In this document: one piece after another, positions 23,922 through 35,000 of the stretch
How the letters are laid out: each line of letters starts with the position of its first letter
Position numbering within the stretch: the stretch's first letter is position 1
Assembly (NCBI GenBank): GCA_947650365.1
Contig: OX393552.1
Coordinates: 24,463,444-24,527,443 of the forward strand
Direction: 5' to 3'
Length of the DNA stretch: 64,000 bases
From: Chamaelirium japonicum
Taxonomy: Eukaryota; Streptophyta; Magnoliopsida; Liliales; Melanthiaceae
Notes under the pieces: model-generated
What the model was told of the DNA's origin: nothing
The model's database searches: none
What the model saw: the letters and a program-made list of their open reading frames with translations, nothing else
Made by a program: the position numbers and the translations under genes

Positions 23922-26900
23922 ATGTCTTCGATAGATAAGAGTTGGATGCGTAATTCGAATCGGATGGGCCATGAGTATAGGGAAGGAGTCAGGAAATTTT
24001 TGGATTTTACATTTGAGCGTCTTGCACCGCTTGATGGAAAAATTATGTGTTCCTATATAGACTGCGGAAGAGTGACTAGGAAGGTTCGAGAGGAATGTGA
24101 GGTTGATCTGGTAATGCGTGGCATTGACATTAGCTATACTCGTTAGTTCTCGCATGGTGAGAAGCTAGATTCAGTCCTCATAGCAGCTCACGGTGAAAAT
24201 ACGAACACAATGATCGATGATGATAATATTAATACAGACGATGGCGATGACATACAGGTATGAAACATTATTTGCAAGGTGAAATAGGCACGGAAACACT
24301 GTCAGGTGATCAGCCTAATATTGAAGCGGACAAGTTCTACATATTGTTTAAGGATGCCGAACAATCTCTATACCTAGGGTGTGAGAAGTTTTCAAAACTC
24401 TCATTCACTGTAAATCTTCTTCATTTGAAATGCCTCAATGGTTGGAGTAATAAGTCATTTAATATGTTGGCAGAGTTGTTAAAAAAGGCTTTTCCTATAG
24501 GTGAGACAGTACCGAAATCATTCTACAAGACGAAGAAGACAATTAAAGATCTCGGACTTGGTTATGACAAAATTGATGCATGTGTGAATGATTGTATGTT
24601 GTATCGGAAGGAATACGAACATGCATAGTCGTGCTACATATGCGGAGTAACAAGATATATATAAAGAGGCGGATGTCGAGTCTAGTACCAATCGAAGGAA
24701 GAAAAATGTATCTGACAGGCTTCAGAGATTGTTTATGTTATCAAAGACTACTGAGCACATGAGGTGACATGCACGAGAACGTACAGATGACGGGGTTATG
24801 AGACATCTGGCTGACTCTTTGACGTGGAAAGATTTTGATCAGACTTATCTTGAATTCGCATGTGAAATTCACAATTGTAGGTTAGGACTTGCTAGCGATG
24901 GCTTTAATCCTTTTGGGAATATGAGTGTGTCGTACAGCATTTGGCCAGTTGTCCTAGTTCCATACAATTCACCTCCTTGGATGTGCTTAAAAAAGCCATA
25001 CACAATTCTCTCCTTGCTCATTACCGGACCCAGGTCACCTGGTAATGATATTGACATTTACTTGCAACCGTTGATTGAGGAGTTAAACGAGTTGTGGAAA
25101 ATTAGGGCCGATACGTATGATGTCTCATTGCGCCAGAATTTTCGGATGCATGTGGCACTTCTATGGACCATCAACGATATTCCTACATATGCCAACTTAT
25201 CCGGGTGGAGTACTAAAGAAAAATTAACATACTCTACATGCAATAAAGAGACATATTTATTACGGTTAAAGAACGAAGGCAAGTTCTGTTATATGGGCCA
25301 TCGAAGGTTTCTTGTTGATGGCCATAAGCGGAGGCAGAACAAAAGAGCATTAAATGGCAAGAAGGAACTTGCAAAGGCTCCGGAGCAGCTTTCGGGGGTA
25401 GAAGTCCTGTGTGAATTAGATTAGCTTGATGCGGTGATACTTGGGAAAGGCAAAAAGAAGAAAACGTATGAAGAATCTGCGCGTAAGCATAACTAGAAGA
25501 AGAGTATTTTCTTTAAACTACCGTACTAGAGCAGTCTACTCTTGCGGCATAACTTGGATGTCATGCATATCGAGAAAAATATGTGTGACAATATTATAGG
25601 AACACTGCTGAATCTCGACGGTAAGACGAAAGATAATCTTAAATCTCGTCTCGATCTTAAGGAGTTGGGCATCCGAAAATCACTTCATCCCTAAGAGATT
25701 GGGGATAAGTATGTGTTGCCAGTTGCATGCTACACCATGAGCTCACAGCAGAAGACAACCTTATGTGCATTCCTATGGTATGTGAAAACGTCGGACGGTT
25801 ACTTTTCGAATATCGCACGATGCGTCCAAGAGAACGACCGAAAGTTGTCTGGATTAAAAAGTCACAATTGTCATGTTCTTATGCAGTGATTGTTATCTCT
25901 TGCTATACGTGGAAATTTAACCGAACAGGTATCCGGTCCGTTAATTGAGCTCAGTACTTTTTTCAGACAGTTGTGCTCGAAGGTATTTAGACTGGACCAA
26001 CTTGATCAGATGGAGAGGGATATTGCAATCACATTGTGCAAGCTAGAGATGATATTTCCACCTTCCTTCTTTGATATCATGGTGCATTTGACCGTTACTT
26101 GGCAAAAAAGGCCAAACTCGGTGGCCCAGTTTATTACCACTCGATGTATTTTATCGAGAGATAATCATCTCGTCTTATTTTTTTAATATATTTAATCATT
26201 CTTGATGTATTTATCCATTAAATTTTTTCTCAAATTAGGTACTTGCAAACATTGAAATCATATATTCGTAATAAGAGTCATCCGGAGGGATCAATTACTG
26301 AAGGATACCTGGCAGAAGAATGTCTGACATTCTGCTCAAGATACCTATATGGTATAGACACGAGATTCAATCAACTTGAGCAGAACTATGACGGTAGTCC
26401 AATAAACTTCGATGAGAATCTGTCTATATTTGTCAAAATGGGTAGACCTCTAGAAGGAGGCAAAACCCATCGACTATCTGTAGATGAGATTCAACAGGCA
26501 CATATGTATGTATTGCGCCAATGTGATGAAGTGTGGTCATTTATTGAGTAAGTATTTTACGATCATTTACTCATTCTTTCAGTCCATTCATTAAATATAT
26601 GTTATAATTATAATCTAATTCATAACCTGCAATACAGGAAGCATAAAGTCATCATTAATAATCGGGGTACTCGAAATGCGCCATAATTTCATGATCGTGA
26701 ATTTTTATCATGGTTCGAGAAACACGTAAGTGTTTACATCATGACTGAATTTTATTGACATCCATTACCGAACAATAATTATGTGTTCACATCATAAATA
26801 TCATGTCTGTGATTATTATAGGTACAAGAGCTACATGGCAACCACAATCCGCTGATGAATGAGGATCTCTGGTGTTTATCTTGTAGCCTTCTGTAAGATG

Positions 26901-27457
26901 CAATATCATTTGATAGTTATATCGTGAACGGTTGTAGATTTCGGACGAAAGATAGTAAAAAGTCACGAAGAACGTAAAATAGTGGGGTTGTCGTTAACGA
27001 TGGGCAAGAAGAATTAGGAAATATCGACTTCTACGGTATTCTCAATGAGATTCTCGAGATTAAATTCTTTGGCCAAAATCAGATTGTATTATTCAAATAC
27101 GACTGGTATGAAGTTAATAATCATGGGACTGGTTATAATGTCGACAAATACGGTTTTATCAGCGTCAACACCGGTAAGAGATTGCATACCCAATATCAAG
27201 ATCCATTCATTCTTGCCTCTCAAGCGGAATATATATTTTACAATTATAGTTAGGTCACCACCCAGAGATTTTTATGACATGGAAGACAAAGATGCGGGGT
27301 CATCAATGATGATTTGGATGCGTACCAAAATGATGAGATAATCGTTATCGATGCAGTACACGACGAAAATGAAGAGGTCGACAATATAAACTGGACAGCG
27401 AATGAAAATCAAATGATAGAAGAGGGATGCGATGAGAGTGACGGAGATGAGACATAA
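23922..27457 (+). pseudogene. Decayed TNP2-type CACTA transposase
   Basis: The N-terminal transposase-associated domain opens at 23922 (DKSWM, YREGVRKFLDF, CSYIDCGR). It is followed by the TNP2 core: the zinc-like block with CVNDCMLYRKE and CYICG near 24590-24640, LASDGFNPFGN near 24890, LLITGPRSPGNDIDIYLQPL near 25015-25075, and HRRFL near 25300. Then come HNLDVMHIEKN (25550), a DUF4218-like part (ERDIAITLCKLEMIFPPSFF, about 26010-26070), SEGYLAEEC-like EGYLAEECLTFCSRY (about 26300), and a DUF4216-like end (GNIDFYGILNEI, about 27020; 27455-27457 stop). Introns interrupt it. At least seven in-frame stops occur, for example at 24144, 24626, 25422, 25494 and 25527. Not functional as it stands. 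Confidence 0.9.
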
Positions 27458-27475
27458 AATGACTAGACTTGGATT

Positions 27476-27745
27476 ATTTCATATGTAAATTGGACTGTTT
27501 CATATATAAACCAGATTGTTTCATATATAAATTGGACTATTAGAAAATGAATATCTTACTGTTTCATATGTAAATCAAATTGTTTCATATATAAATCATA
27601 TTGTTTCATATTATATCATATTGTTTTATACTGTTTCATATATAAATCAAACTGTTTTATATTGTTTCATATATAAATCATACTGTTTCATATTTATATC
27701 AAACTGTTTCATATTTATATCATATTATTTCGTATAAAAAAATAT
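27476..27745. repeat. TGTTTCATATATAAATCA-type minisatellite
   Basis: About a dozen imperfect 18-24-bp units between the two CACTA genes. No ORF. Confidence 0.8.
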
Positions 27746-27793
27746 TACTGCTTTCAGATGGCATCACGGTCGAGGGTTTGTAGAGGTAGGGGT

Positions 27794-28545
27794 TGTAACA
27801 TCCGCCGCAAACACACAAGATATTGTCCGCTTTGCCCGTGCCCGAACGAGAACTTCCCAGGGTGGTCACCCATCCTAGTACTACTCTCGCCCGAGCACGC
27901 TTAACTACGGAGTTCTTATGAAATCCGTAGCGGCGCACGGTTTTAAAACGCGTCTTCTATGTTTAGGAGGGGAAATTATATAAGTAGCTCAGGATCTCCT
28001 TCTCTCCAAGCGATGTGGGGCTAACTCATGGTCTTGTACACCTCACCTCACCTCATCCATCTTGGCATTCCCGCCTCAGGAGTCTTGGCTCTTGGTTATT
28101 GGCCTATTGGATCTTGGTCGTCACAATCCACCCCCTTAGGGCTACACGTCCTCGTGTAGGGTTAGAAACCCCATCCCGAGGAGAACCGGCTCTGATACCA
28201 TTTTGTAACATCCGCCCCAAACACACAAGATATTGTCCGCTTTGCCCGTGCCCGAACGAGAACTTCCCAGGGTGGTCACCCATCCTAGTACTATTCTCGC
28301 CCGAGCACGCTTAACTACGGAGTTCTTACGAAATCCGTAGCGGCGCACGGTTTTAAAACGCGTCTTCTATGTTTGGGAGGAGAAATTATATAAGTAGCTC
28401 AGGATCTCCTTCTCTCCAAGCGATGTGGGGCTAACTCATGGTCTTGTACACCTCACCTCACCTCACCTCACCTCATCCATCTTGGCATTCCCGCCTCAGG
28501 AGTCTTGGCTCTTGGCTATTGGCATATTGGATCTTGGTCGTCACA
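27794..28545 (-). mobile_element. Cassandra TRIM (5S-bearing LTR), left member of a head-to-head pair
   Basis: LTRs at 27794-28125 and 28204-28545, both TGTAACATCC...GGTCGTCACA on the + strand. They enclose only 78 bp. On the minus strand the internal part starts with TGGTATCAGAGCCGG (tRNA-iMet site) and ends in AGGGGGTGGAT (polypurine). Each LTR contains 5S rRNA-like sequence, the mark of Cassandra. There is no coding capacity. The left flank GGGGT (27789-27793) is not repeated at 28546 but at 33215-33219, the far end of the partner element. The LTRs differ mainly in the number of CCTCA pentamers. Confidence 0.92.
27834..27936 (-). other. 5S rRNA-derived segment of a Cassandra LTR (not a ribosomal gene)
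   Basis: On the minus strand it reads AAGAACTCCGTAGTTAAGCG, then TGCTCGGGCGAGAGTAGTAC and TAGGATGGGTGACC, matching the conserved 5S rRNA core and its internal Pol III promoter region. The 5' and 3' ends of 5S are replaced by LTR sequence. The same segment occurs in every other Cassandra LTR here (about 28244-28346, 31946-32045, 32356-32455, 32646-32745, 33070-33170). Confidence 0.9.
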
Positions 28546-28738
28546 CATTGTGACGACCAAGATCCAATAGGCCAATAGCCAAGAGCCAAGACCCCTGAGG
28601 CGGGAATGCCAAGATGGATGAGGTGAGGTGAGGTGTACAAGGGCATGAGTTAGCCCCACATCGCCTGGAGAGAAGAAGATCCTGAGCTACTTATATAATT
28701 TCCCCTCCCAAACATAGAAGACGCATTTTAAAGCCGTG

Positions 28739-31700
28739 TGTCACGCCCCGAATCTGACTACAAGGGTAAACGAGTCAAACCCGGGGGTGATGGGGTTTTA
28801 AGGGTAAGTCAATGTTATAAGGTTGCGAGGTCGATTTTATTATTTAGTTATTTATTATTAATTTATCATTAACTACTTACTAGCTGATGAGGGACGGGTT
28901 TGAGGAGAAGCCTACCAATAACTTGGCCTTGAGTAAAGGCCTACCAGGCATGAAGCTTTGAGGAGAAGCTTACCAAAGTAATATTACTGATTCTGGCATT
29001 ATTCAGAGCATCTAGAACATGGTTCTGCAGTTATTACATAATCAACTAAAAATAATAAAACTAATTAACACCTCTAATATCCTCCCTCGATAGCTAATCA
29101 AGCTCCTCTAGGAAGCGCCTGAGAAGGATCTATGGTACCTGAAAAGAGTATGCAACAACGGAGTGAGTTTACTAGGTAAACTCAGTGAACCGTTAACCCT
29201 AAACTAACTAGGGTAAACCATAGTCATACCCTGCCTTTCTAGAAGTCTACGAGGGCGACAACATATACATACATATAAGTTCAGCTAGCTAATATGACAG
29301 TTCTACAATGGTACTACTACAACTAGTAAATGTAAGACAGATAATCATCCAGATTAAAAGTATGCAACTAATCACCGAAGGTTAGTTCTACCTACTCCTA
29401 AAGTGAACCGACATTTTTCTAACTGAGTCTGCCAACAGAATCTGGGTCCAAGTGTACCTGGAGAGCCAGAAATACCCATATGGCAATAAGGGGGCTTGGT
29501 CTTTCACCACGGGGCACTCCCACCCACCTTGCTTTTAGGGGTCATTACCCAGGGGTGGACTACTAGGCCACTAGGGGCTTTACCGCCTGCCCAACCCTGT
29601 GACCCTACCTATTTGATTCGGATTATGCATAGGCGGTGGTTCACCTCCCATCCTGTGCACTCGGGTCCCCTACCCATACCCGTGAGTAGTGAGTCTTCCC
29701 TCTGAGAAGAGAACCTCGACTGAGGAAGTACAACAACCGGTCTCTCTACTGAGACCACCGGTCTTTCCACTGAGACCACCAGTCTTTGTTGCTCAATAGC
29801 AACTGGACTGCACCATGCGACCCATGGTCACCAAATACAGTCATTCAACAGAATATAATAAATAATCAGTACAAGTATCTACTTGTTTGCATGCATCCTA
29901 GTGTGAATCTAGATTGAGTCAATCACCGTCACAGCTATCAAAATATTTCATGCATGATTATTCAGATGTAAGGGATAGTATGCCCACCTCCCACATGCAG
30001 TACCGGTTTCCCGCCTACATGCATTGGACATACTATGCCACATATGGTTTTATTTATTATTTTACAGATACAACTACAATCTACTCTAACTAGAATAGAA
30101 TTAATCATGTTCACCTGGAGAATAGCTCGGTGGTCCACGCTCGTCACGCCTATCGGTCCGGTGTACCGTCGAAGGAGAAACTGACCATCATGGTTTAAAA
30201 TGTATAAGTTGTCACATCTATAAATTACTCAAACTAGGGTTCTAAAAAGGTTGGTTTAGCGATGAGGGACCCATGGGATCCGGTCTCGCTCGAATCCGAC
30301 TTCGGTCGGAGGTTTTAGGGTCGAACCGGTGAAAACCGGTCTATGATCGGTTCAATAGGGTAAAGGGGTCTCTAGGGTTCCAAACTAGGTTCAATACATC
30401 GGCATCGATGATCTGAGCACCATGCCACTGGTTTCATCCAATTCCGAGATCGGACGAAGAATTGGTGGTCAAACCACGGTGTGCCAACTAGATCGGGCGC
30501 ATGGATAAAAAGGGATCCTAGATAGTAAAATTACTGTACCAATTCTAGTTCAACAAGTGGGTCTCTTCGATCCGGTCGAAACGCCGCCAGTTTCGTTCGA
30601 TTCCAAGATCGGATGGAGAAATGGCGGCTGAATAATTCTAGACGGTTTACGGGTCTGGTTCAGGTGAACCAGACCGGTTCACTGTTGGGCCGGGTCTGTG
30701 GGTCTGCTGTGCACTTAAGCGGTTCGGGTTGCTGTGCAGTCGGGTCGGGTTGCAGTGCAGTCGAGTCGGGTCTGCAGTATTAATATTTTCTAAACGATCT
30801 GGGATAGATCTTTAATTACAAATTGGTCCCTGCCCTGTTTCTTCTCAACGAAAAACCAGTGCTCTGGTTTTTGAGTGACGCCGGCAGCGGGGTGACCGGG
30901 TTTGGATGCGCGGGTGGTGCCCGGTCGGTCTCCCCGTATTACCCTCACATGGGAGGCGCGGGAGGAGGTGGCCGGTGTGCCGTCGGAGCCCGGAAAAGAC
31001 CTTTGCCGGAGGGGTTTGTGGTGGAGGGTGCGGCTTCGGTGGCTTGGGGTAGTGCCGGCGGTGGCTTGGGGTGATGCCGGCGGTGGCTTGGGGTGGCTAT
31101 CGTGGGATCTCCGGTGGCGTTCTCCACCCGAGTGGGCCGCGGGCAAAGGAGGAGGATGGGGTGTCGGGTTCGCGGGTAAGGGATGAGGAAGGGAGGCGGC
31201 GGGTTTTGGGTCTGGTTCGGGTGAAGGAGGATAGGAGAGAGGGAGAGCTGACCTGTGGTAGTCCGCCGGGGTTGGGGAAGGTACTCGGAGGGACTGCTGC
31301 TGCTCCTCTCTCTTCTCCCTCGATCTCTGTCTTCTTATCTCCCTCCTTTCAATCTCTAGTCCTCTCTCTCTCTACTCCGCTCCGTCCTCTCTCTCTCTCT
31401 CCCTCTCTTCGGTTCACGTAAAAAGGAGGGTAGGGGTGATGCGGTTAAGGTAAGTATGCTGGGAAGATTGGGTTGTTAGAGCTTCCTAACAAAGAGGAGG
31501 GAATTATGGAGGAGAATATTTGGTTATATCGTCTTAAATATTCCCGATCTCCCAATCTGAATTTTGAATTTTAAATACCGGGGAGGGCGATCGAGGGGGT
31601 CTAAACCCAGCCAAAAGGTTGAAAGAAAGGTCCTATGGCTGGTCGGGCTTGGTCCCGAGCCCTGAACTGTGCTCGGTTGGAACCCGGGTGTAAACCGTCG

Positions 31701-31905
31701 ACTTACCTGGCTGAAAAGAATAATCAGCCATAAGTTACAAACCGGAGGTCAGAATTGAGCACGGAAGGATCCGTTGGAAAGGTCTCATCGATACGAACAC
31801 AATAGCGCTTGGTACATATTTTTCTAACTTGCAGATCTCCCACAATAAAAGAAATACTCTAAATTTTAAAATAGCAATAACTCATTGTCCGGGTGTCGGA
31901 TCTTT
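28739..31905. mobile_element. Probable long solo LTR of a Ty3/gypsy (Tekay/Del-like) element
   Basis: About 3.2 kb without coding sequence. It begins TGTCACGCCCCGAATC, a start common among long plant chromovirus LTRs, and shows typical internal landmarks (ACTAGGTAAACTCAGTGAAC; CATGCATGATTATTCAGATG). I do not see a second copy, a primer site or a clean CA end; it runs into the Cassandra at ...GTGTCGGATCTTT. The GC-rich part near 30800-31250 carries only spurious ORFs. Family call from memory of similar LTRs. Confidence 0.5.
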
Positions 31906-32645
31906 TGTAACATCCGCCCCAAACACACAAGATATTGTCCGCTTTGCCCGTGCCCGCACGAGAACTTCCCAGGGAGGTCACCCATCCTGGTACTACTCTC
32001 GCTCGAGCACGCTTAACTACGGAGTTCTTACGAAATCCGTAGCGGCGCACGGTTTTAAAACGCGTCTACTATGTTTGGGAGGGGAAATTATATAAGTAGC
32101 TCAGGATCTCCTTCTCTTCAGGCGATGTGGGGCTAACTCATGGCCTTGTACACCTCACCTCACCTCATCTCATCCATCTTGGCATTCCCGCCTCAGGAGT
32201 CTTGGCTCTTGGCCTATTGGATCTTGGTCGTCACAATCCACCCCCCTCAGGGCTACACGTCCTCGTGTAGGGTTAGACCCCCCTATCCCGAGGAGAACCG
32301 GCTCTGATACCATTTTGTAACATCCGCCCCAAACACACAAGGTATTGTCTGCTTTGCCCGTGCCTGCACGAGAACTTCCCAGGGAGGTCACCCATCCTGG
32401 TACTACTCTCGCCCGAGCACGCTTAACTACGGAGTTCTTACGAAATAAGTAGCGACGCACGGTTTTAAAACGCGTCTACTATGTTTGGGAGGGGAAATTA
32501 TATAAGTAGCTCAGGATCTCCTTCTCTCCAAGCGATGTGGGGCTAACTCATGGCCTTGTACACCTCACCTCACCTCACCTCATCCATCTTGGCATTTCCG
32601 CCTCAGGAGTCTTGGCTCTTGGCCTATTGGATCTTGGTCGTCACA
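31906..32645 (-). mobile_element. Third Cassandra TRIM, minus strand
   Basis: LTRs 31906-32235 and 32316-32645 with an 80-bp internal part holding the primer site (CTCTGATACCA on the + strand) and polypurine tract. Its left flank TCTTT does not match its right flank CCGTG, so it did not insert alone where it now lies. Confidence 0.9.
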
Positions 32646-33219
32646 CCGTGCGCCGCTACGGATTTCGTAAGAACTCCGTAGTTAAGCGTGCTCAGGCGAG
32701 ATCAATACTAGGATGGGTGACCTCCCTGAGAAGTTCTCGTGCGGGCACGGGCAAAGCGGACAATATCTTGTGTGTTTGGGGCGGATGTTACAAATTGGTA
32801 TCAGAGCCGGTTCTCCTCGGGATGGGGGGGTCTAACCCTACACGAGGACGTGTAGCCCTGAGGGGGGTGGATTATGACGACCAAGATCCAATAGGCCAAT
32901 AGCCAAGAGCCAAGACCCCTGAGGCGGGAATGCCAAGATGGATGAGGTGAGGTGAGGTGAGGTGAGGTGTACAAGGGCATGAGTTAGCCCCACATCGCTT
33001 GGAGAGAAGGAGATCTTGAGCTACTTATATAATTTTCCCTCCCAAACATAGAAGACGCATTTTAAAGCCGTGCGCTGCTACGGATTTCGTAAGAACTTCA
33101 TAGTTAAGCGTGCTCAGGCGAGAGCAGTACTAGGATGGGTGACCTCCCTGGGAAGTTCTCGTGCGGGCACGGGCAAAGCGGACAATATCTTGTGTGTTTG
33201 GGGCGGATGTTACAGGGGT

Positions 33220-33990
33220 GGGCTAGCTCAGAGCGCTCCGGCTGCGACCCCAGGGTCCGAGGCCGAGCCCTCCTGATCTGCGAGTGTTGTTCCTCTCTCC
33301 ACACCCGCTCCTGAGGTCGCAGTCTCCGGAGCTTCGAGCAGCGCTCAGTACTCGGCTACAGTGTCTACGCCCACAGATAATATTTAGATCTAAAGTTTTA
33401 AATATATTGTAAATACTTGTTTAATACTGATGTATATTTTATTTGCAGGGTCAAAGATCGCTAGGCACGTAGGCGACCGGGGCGTGATGACGGCCCGACG
33501 CTTGTTGAGCTTACACGAGCCGCTTTTTCTACAGTAGAGCAGTTGGTCCTTTGTGAGCGAGCACGCTTTTGACGCCGCCACGTGGGTCGGCATGATAGTA
33601 CGGGAGGAGAGGAATGCCCCTATTATCGGGATAAAGGGGTAAAAGAATATCAATACATCCTATAAGGAGAGGATGTATCAGGTCTTTTTTGTACGTTAGT
33701 TTTATTAAAGCATTTTAGAATAATATCATATTTTTTTATAATTTGAATTGATAAAATTATTTGTTTATAAATTGATTTTATAAGAGAAATTTAAATGGGA
33801 GAACATGGAAATCGACTCCCACCTGAAGGACTTGTGGAAGACAATGAGTGAGTGGTATAGGGATTACCGTCATGAGCTCTACCAGCTCTATGGTTACTTG
33901 GTCGACGAACCGGTTGAGGAGTTACAGGCTGCGACCGAGATGAGAGATGCACCTCCGCTACATGTTTTACAGTTTTTGGTCGCTCACTGA
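33220..33990 (+). other. Exon/intron remnants of the second CACTA gene
   Basis: 33220-33380 continues the reading frame cut at 27793 (LAQSAPAATPGSEAEPS, then a TGA and a further Ser/Pro/Thr-rich stretch). 33449-33690 looks like the next exon, with stops. 33805-33987 encodes a 61-residue piece with no stop. Confidence 0.5.
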
Positions 33991-35000
33991 GCCACCCCTC
34001 AGTTTCAGGTATAATTATTATTTTGTTGATTCGTACTTGTTTTAATGTTATACTAAAAATTTGTATTGATGTTTAAAAATTTAATCGATTGACACAGGCG
34101 AGTTCTGCTAAAGGCAAGCAGAATAGAAATGCCTCGACGACACCTGCTCCAGTGACGTGGAGGACCTCCATGCCCCAGCTTGCCCAGCAGTTGGTAAATG
34201 ATACAATAATTTTATTATTTAAAGCTCTATAAATCTTATGTTAACTCATCTATTTATTTTATATGTAAAAAACAAACACAGTCCTTGGGCCACGAGTCTA
34301 ATCGGATTAACCTTTTTGAGGCCTCTAGGAGGCGGCGTATCGATGGGACATTTATGGACGGCATGGTTGCCTCGCAAGTCGTAAGTAATTAAATTACTGT
34401 TAATACATTCGTATATATATGCCATCAAATATCATTGAATATCATTGATTGTTTTTATACATGAGAGAATGAGACTTATGGTGACCCCGTTGGGAAAGGC
34501 CGGCTCCTCCTCCAGTTCAGTATCTGTCGACTCAGCGATGGATACTGTGCTCAGACTTGCCACTCACGGTCGCGTCCTCGGTACGGGCATTGGAGTCATA
34601 CCCTCCTCCTACTTTAGACGAGAGGGTATGCGCTCGAAGGCACGGAATACCCAGACCAGGGTTATCACTCAGTTACAATCTGTGCTAGACGTGGAGCGCA
34701 AGCAGAGGCAGTCCCTCGAGCACAGGGTTGAGGCGGAGCATGAGGAAAGGCACGCCCTCGAGCACAGGATTGACGCAGAGTGCGAGGAGAGGCATGCCCT
34801 CGAGCGACGAGTTGAGGAGGAAAGAGAAGCTCATAGGGTACTGGAGCGTCGTCTTGATGAGTTCATGAGCCGGTCTAGTGGTGGCTCATGCTCATGATCA
34901 GGTACTTACTAATCTTTATAATATTAATATAAAGTATGCATCTTACCTAAATTAATACAAATACAATTGACATGTTATTTGAGTTTAGTACGATTATAAT

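Larger units (their letters stand above)
28739..32645. mobile_element. Chimeric insertion: gypsy-like long LTR joined to a third Cassandra
   Basis: Inserted in the 5' LTR of the plus-strand Cassandra with the 5-bp duplication CCGTG (28734-28738 and 32646-32650). Its left end is TGTCACGCCCCG and its right end GGTCGTCACA, so it has TG...CA limits. The two ends belong to different families: 28739-31905 is a long LTR-like sequence and 31906-32645 a complete Cassandra. Confidence 0.7.
28549..33214 (+). mobile_element. Cassandra TRIM, right member of the head-to-head pair, split by another insertion
   Basis: The 5' LTR is 28549-28738 continued at 32651-32792. The internal part, 32793-32872, starts AATTGGTATCAGAGCCGG. 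The 3' LTR, 32873-33214, starts TATGACGACC (a changed TG) and ends GGATGTTACA. It is followed by GGGGT, which pairs with the GGGGT left of the minus-strand partner at 27789. The two elements therefore share one target duplication. Three bases (CAT, 28546-28548) separate their 5' ends. The 5' LTR is interrupted at CCGTG by 28739-32645. Confidence 0.88.
27758..34897 (+). pseudogene. Second CACTA gene, TNPA / Ptta-En-Spm (transposase_24)-like, split by Cassandra insertions
   Basis: It starts at ATG 27758 (MASRSRVCRGRG), in the strand and position expected for the DNA-binding partner of TNP2. The first exon is cut at 27793 by a 5.4-kb nested insertion and resumes at 33220. A TGA then follows within about 20 codons. 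Later exons near 33449, 33805-34010, 34100-34195 and 34282-34380 give HLKDLWKTMSEWYRDYRHEL and SRRRRIDGTFMDG, like the R-K-DGT-VD motif of plant transposase_24 proteins. The last exon (about 34465-34897) encodes a heptad coiled coil with repeats of ERHALEHR, ending SRSSGGSCS. Exon limits are approximate. The family call rests on position, the DGTFMD motif and the coiled coil. Confidence 0.68.

Noticed and set aside
30790-31421. Overlapping GC-rich ORFs in the long solo LTR
   Set aside because: Proline/glycine/arginine composition on both strands, no start context or family match; compositional.
27834-33170. Several 5S rRNA genes
   Set aside because: Only the core matches 5S. Each copy is embedded in a Cassandra LTR, with LTR sequence in place of the 5S ends.
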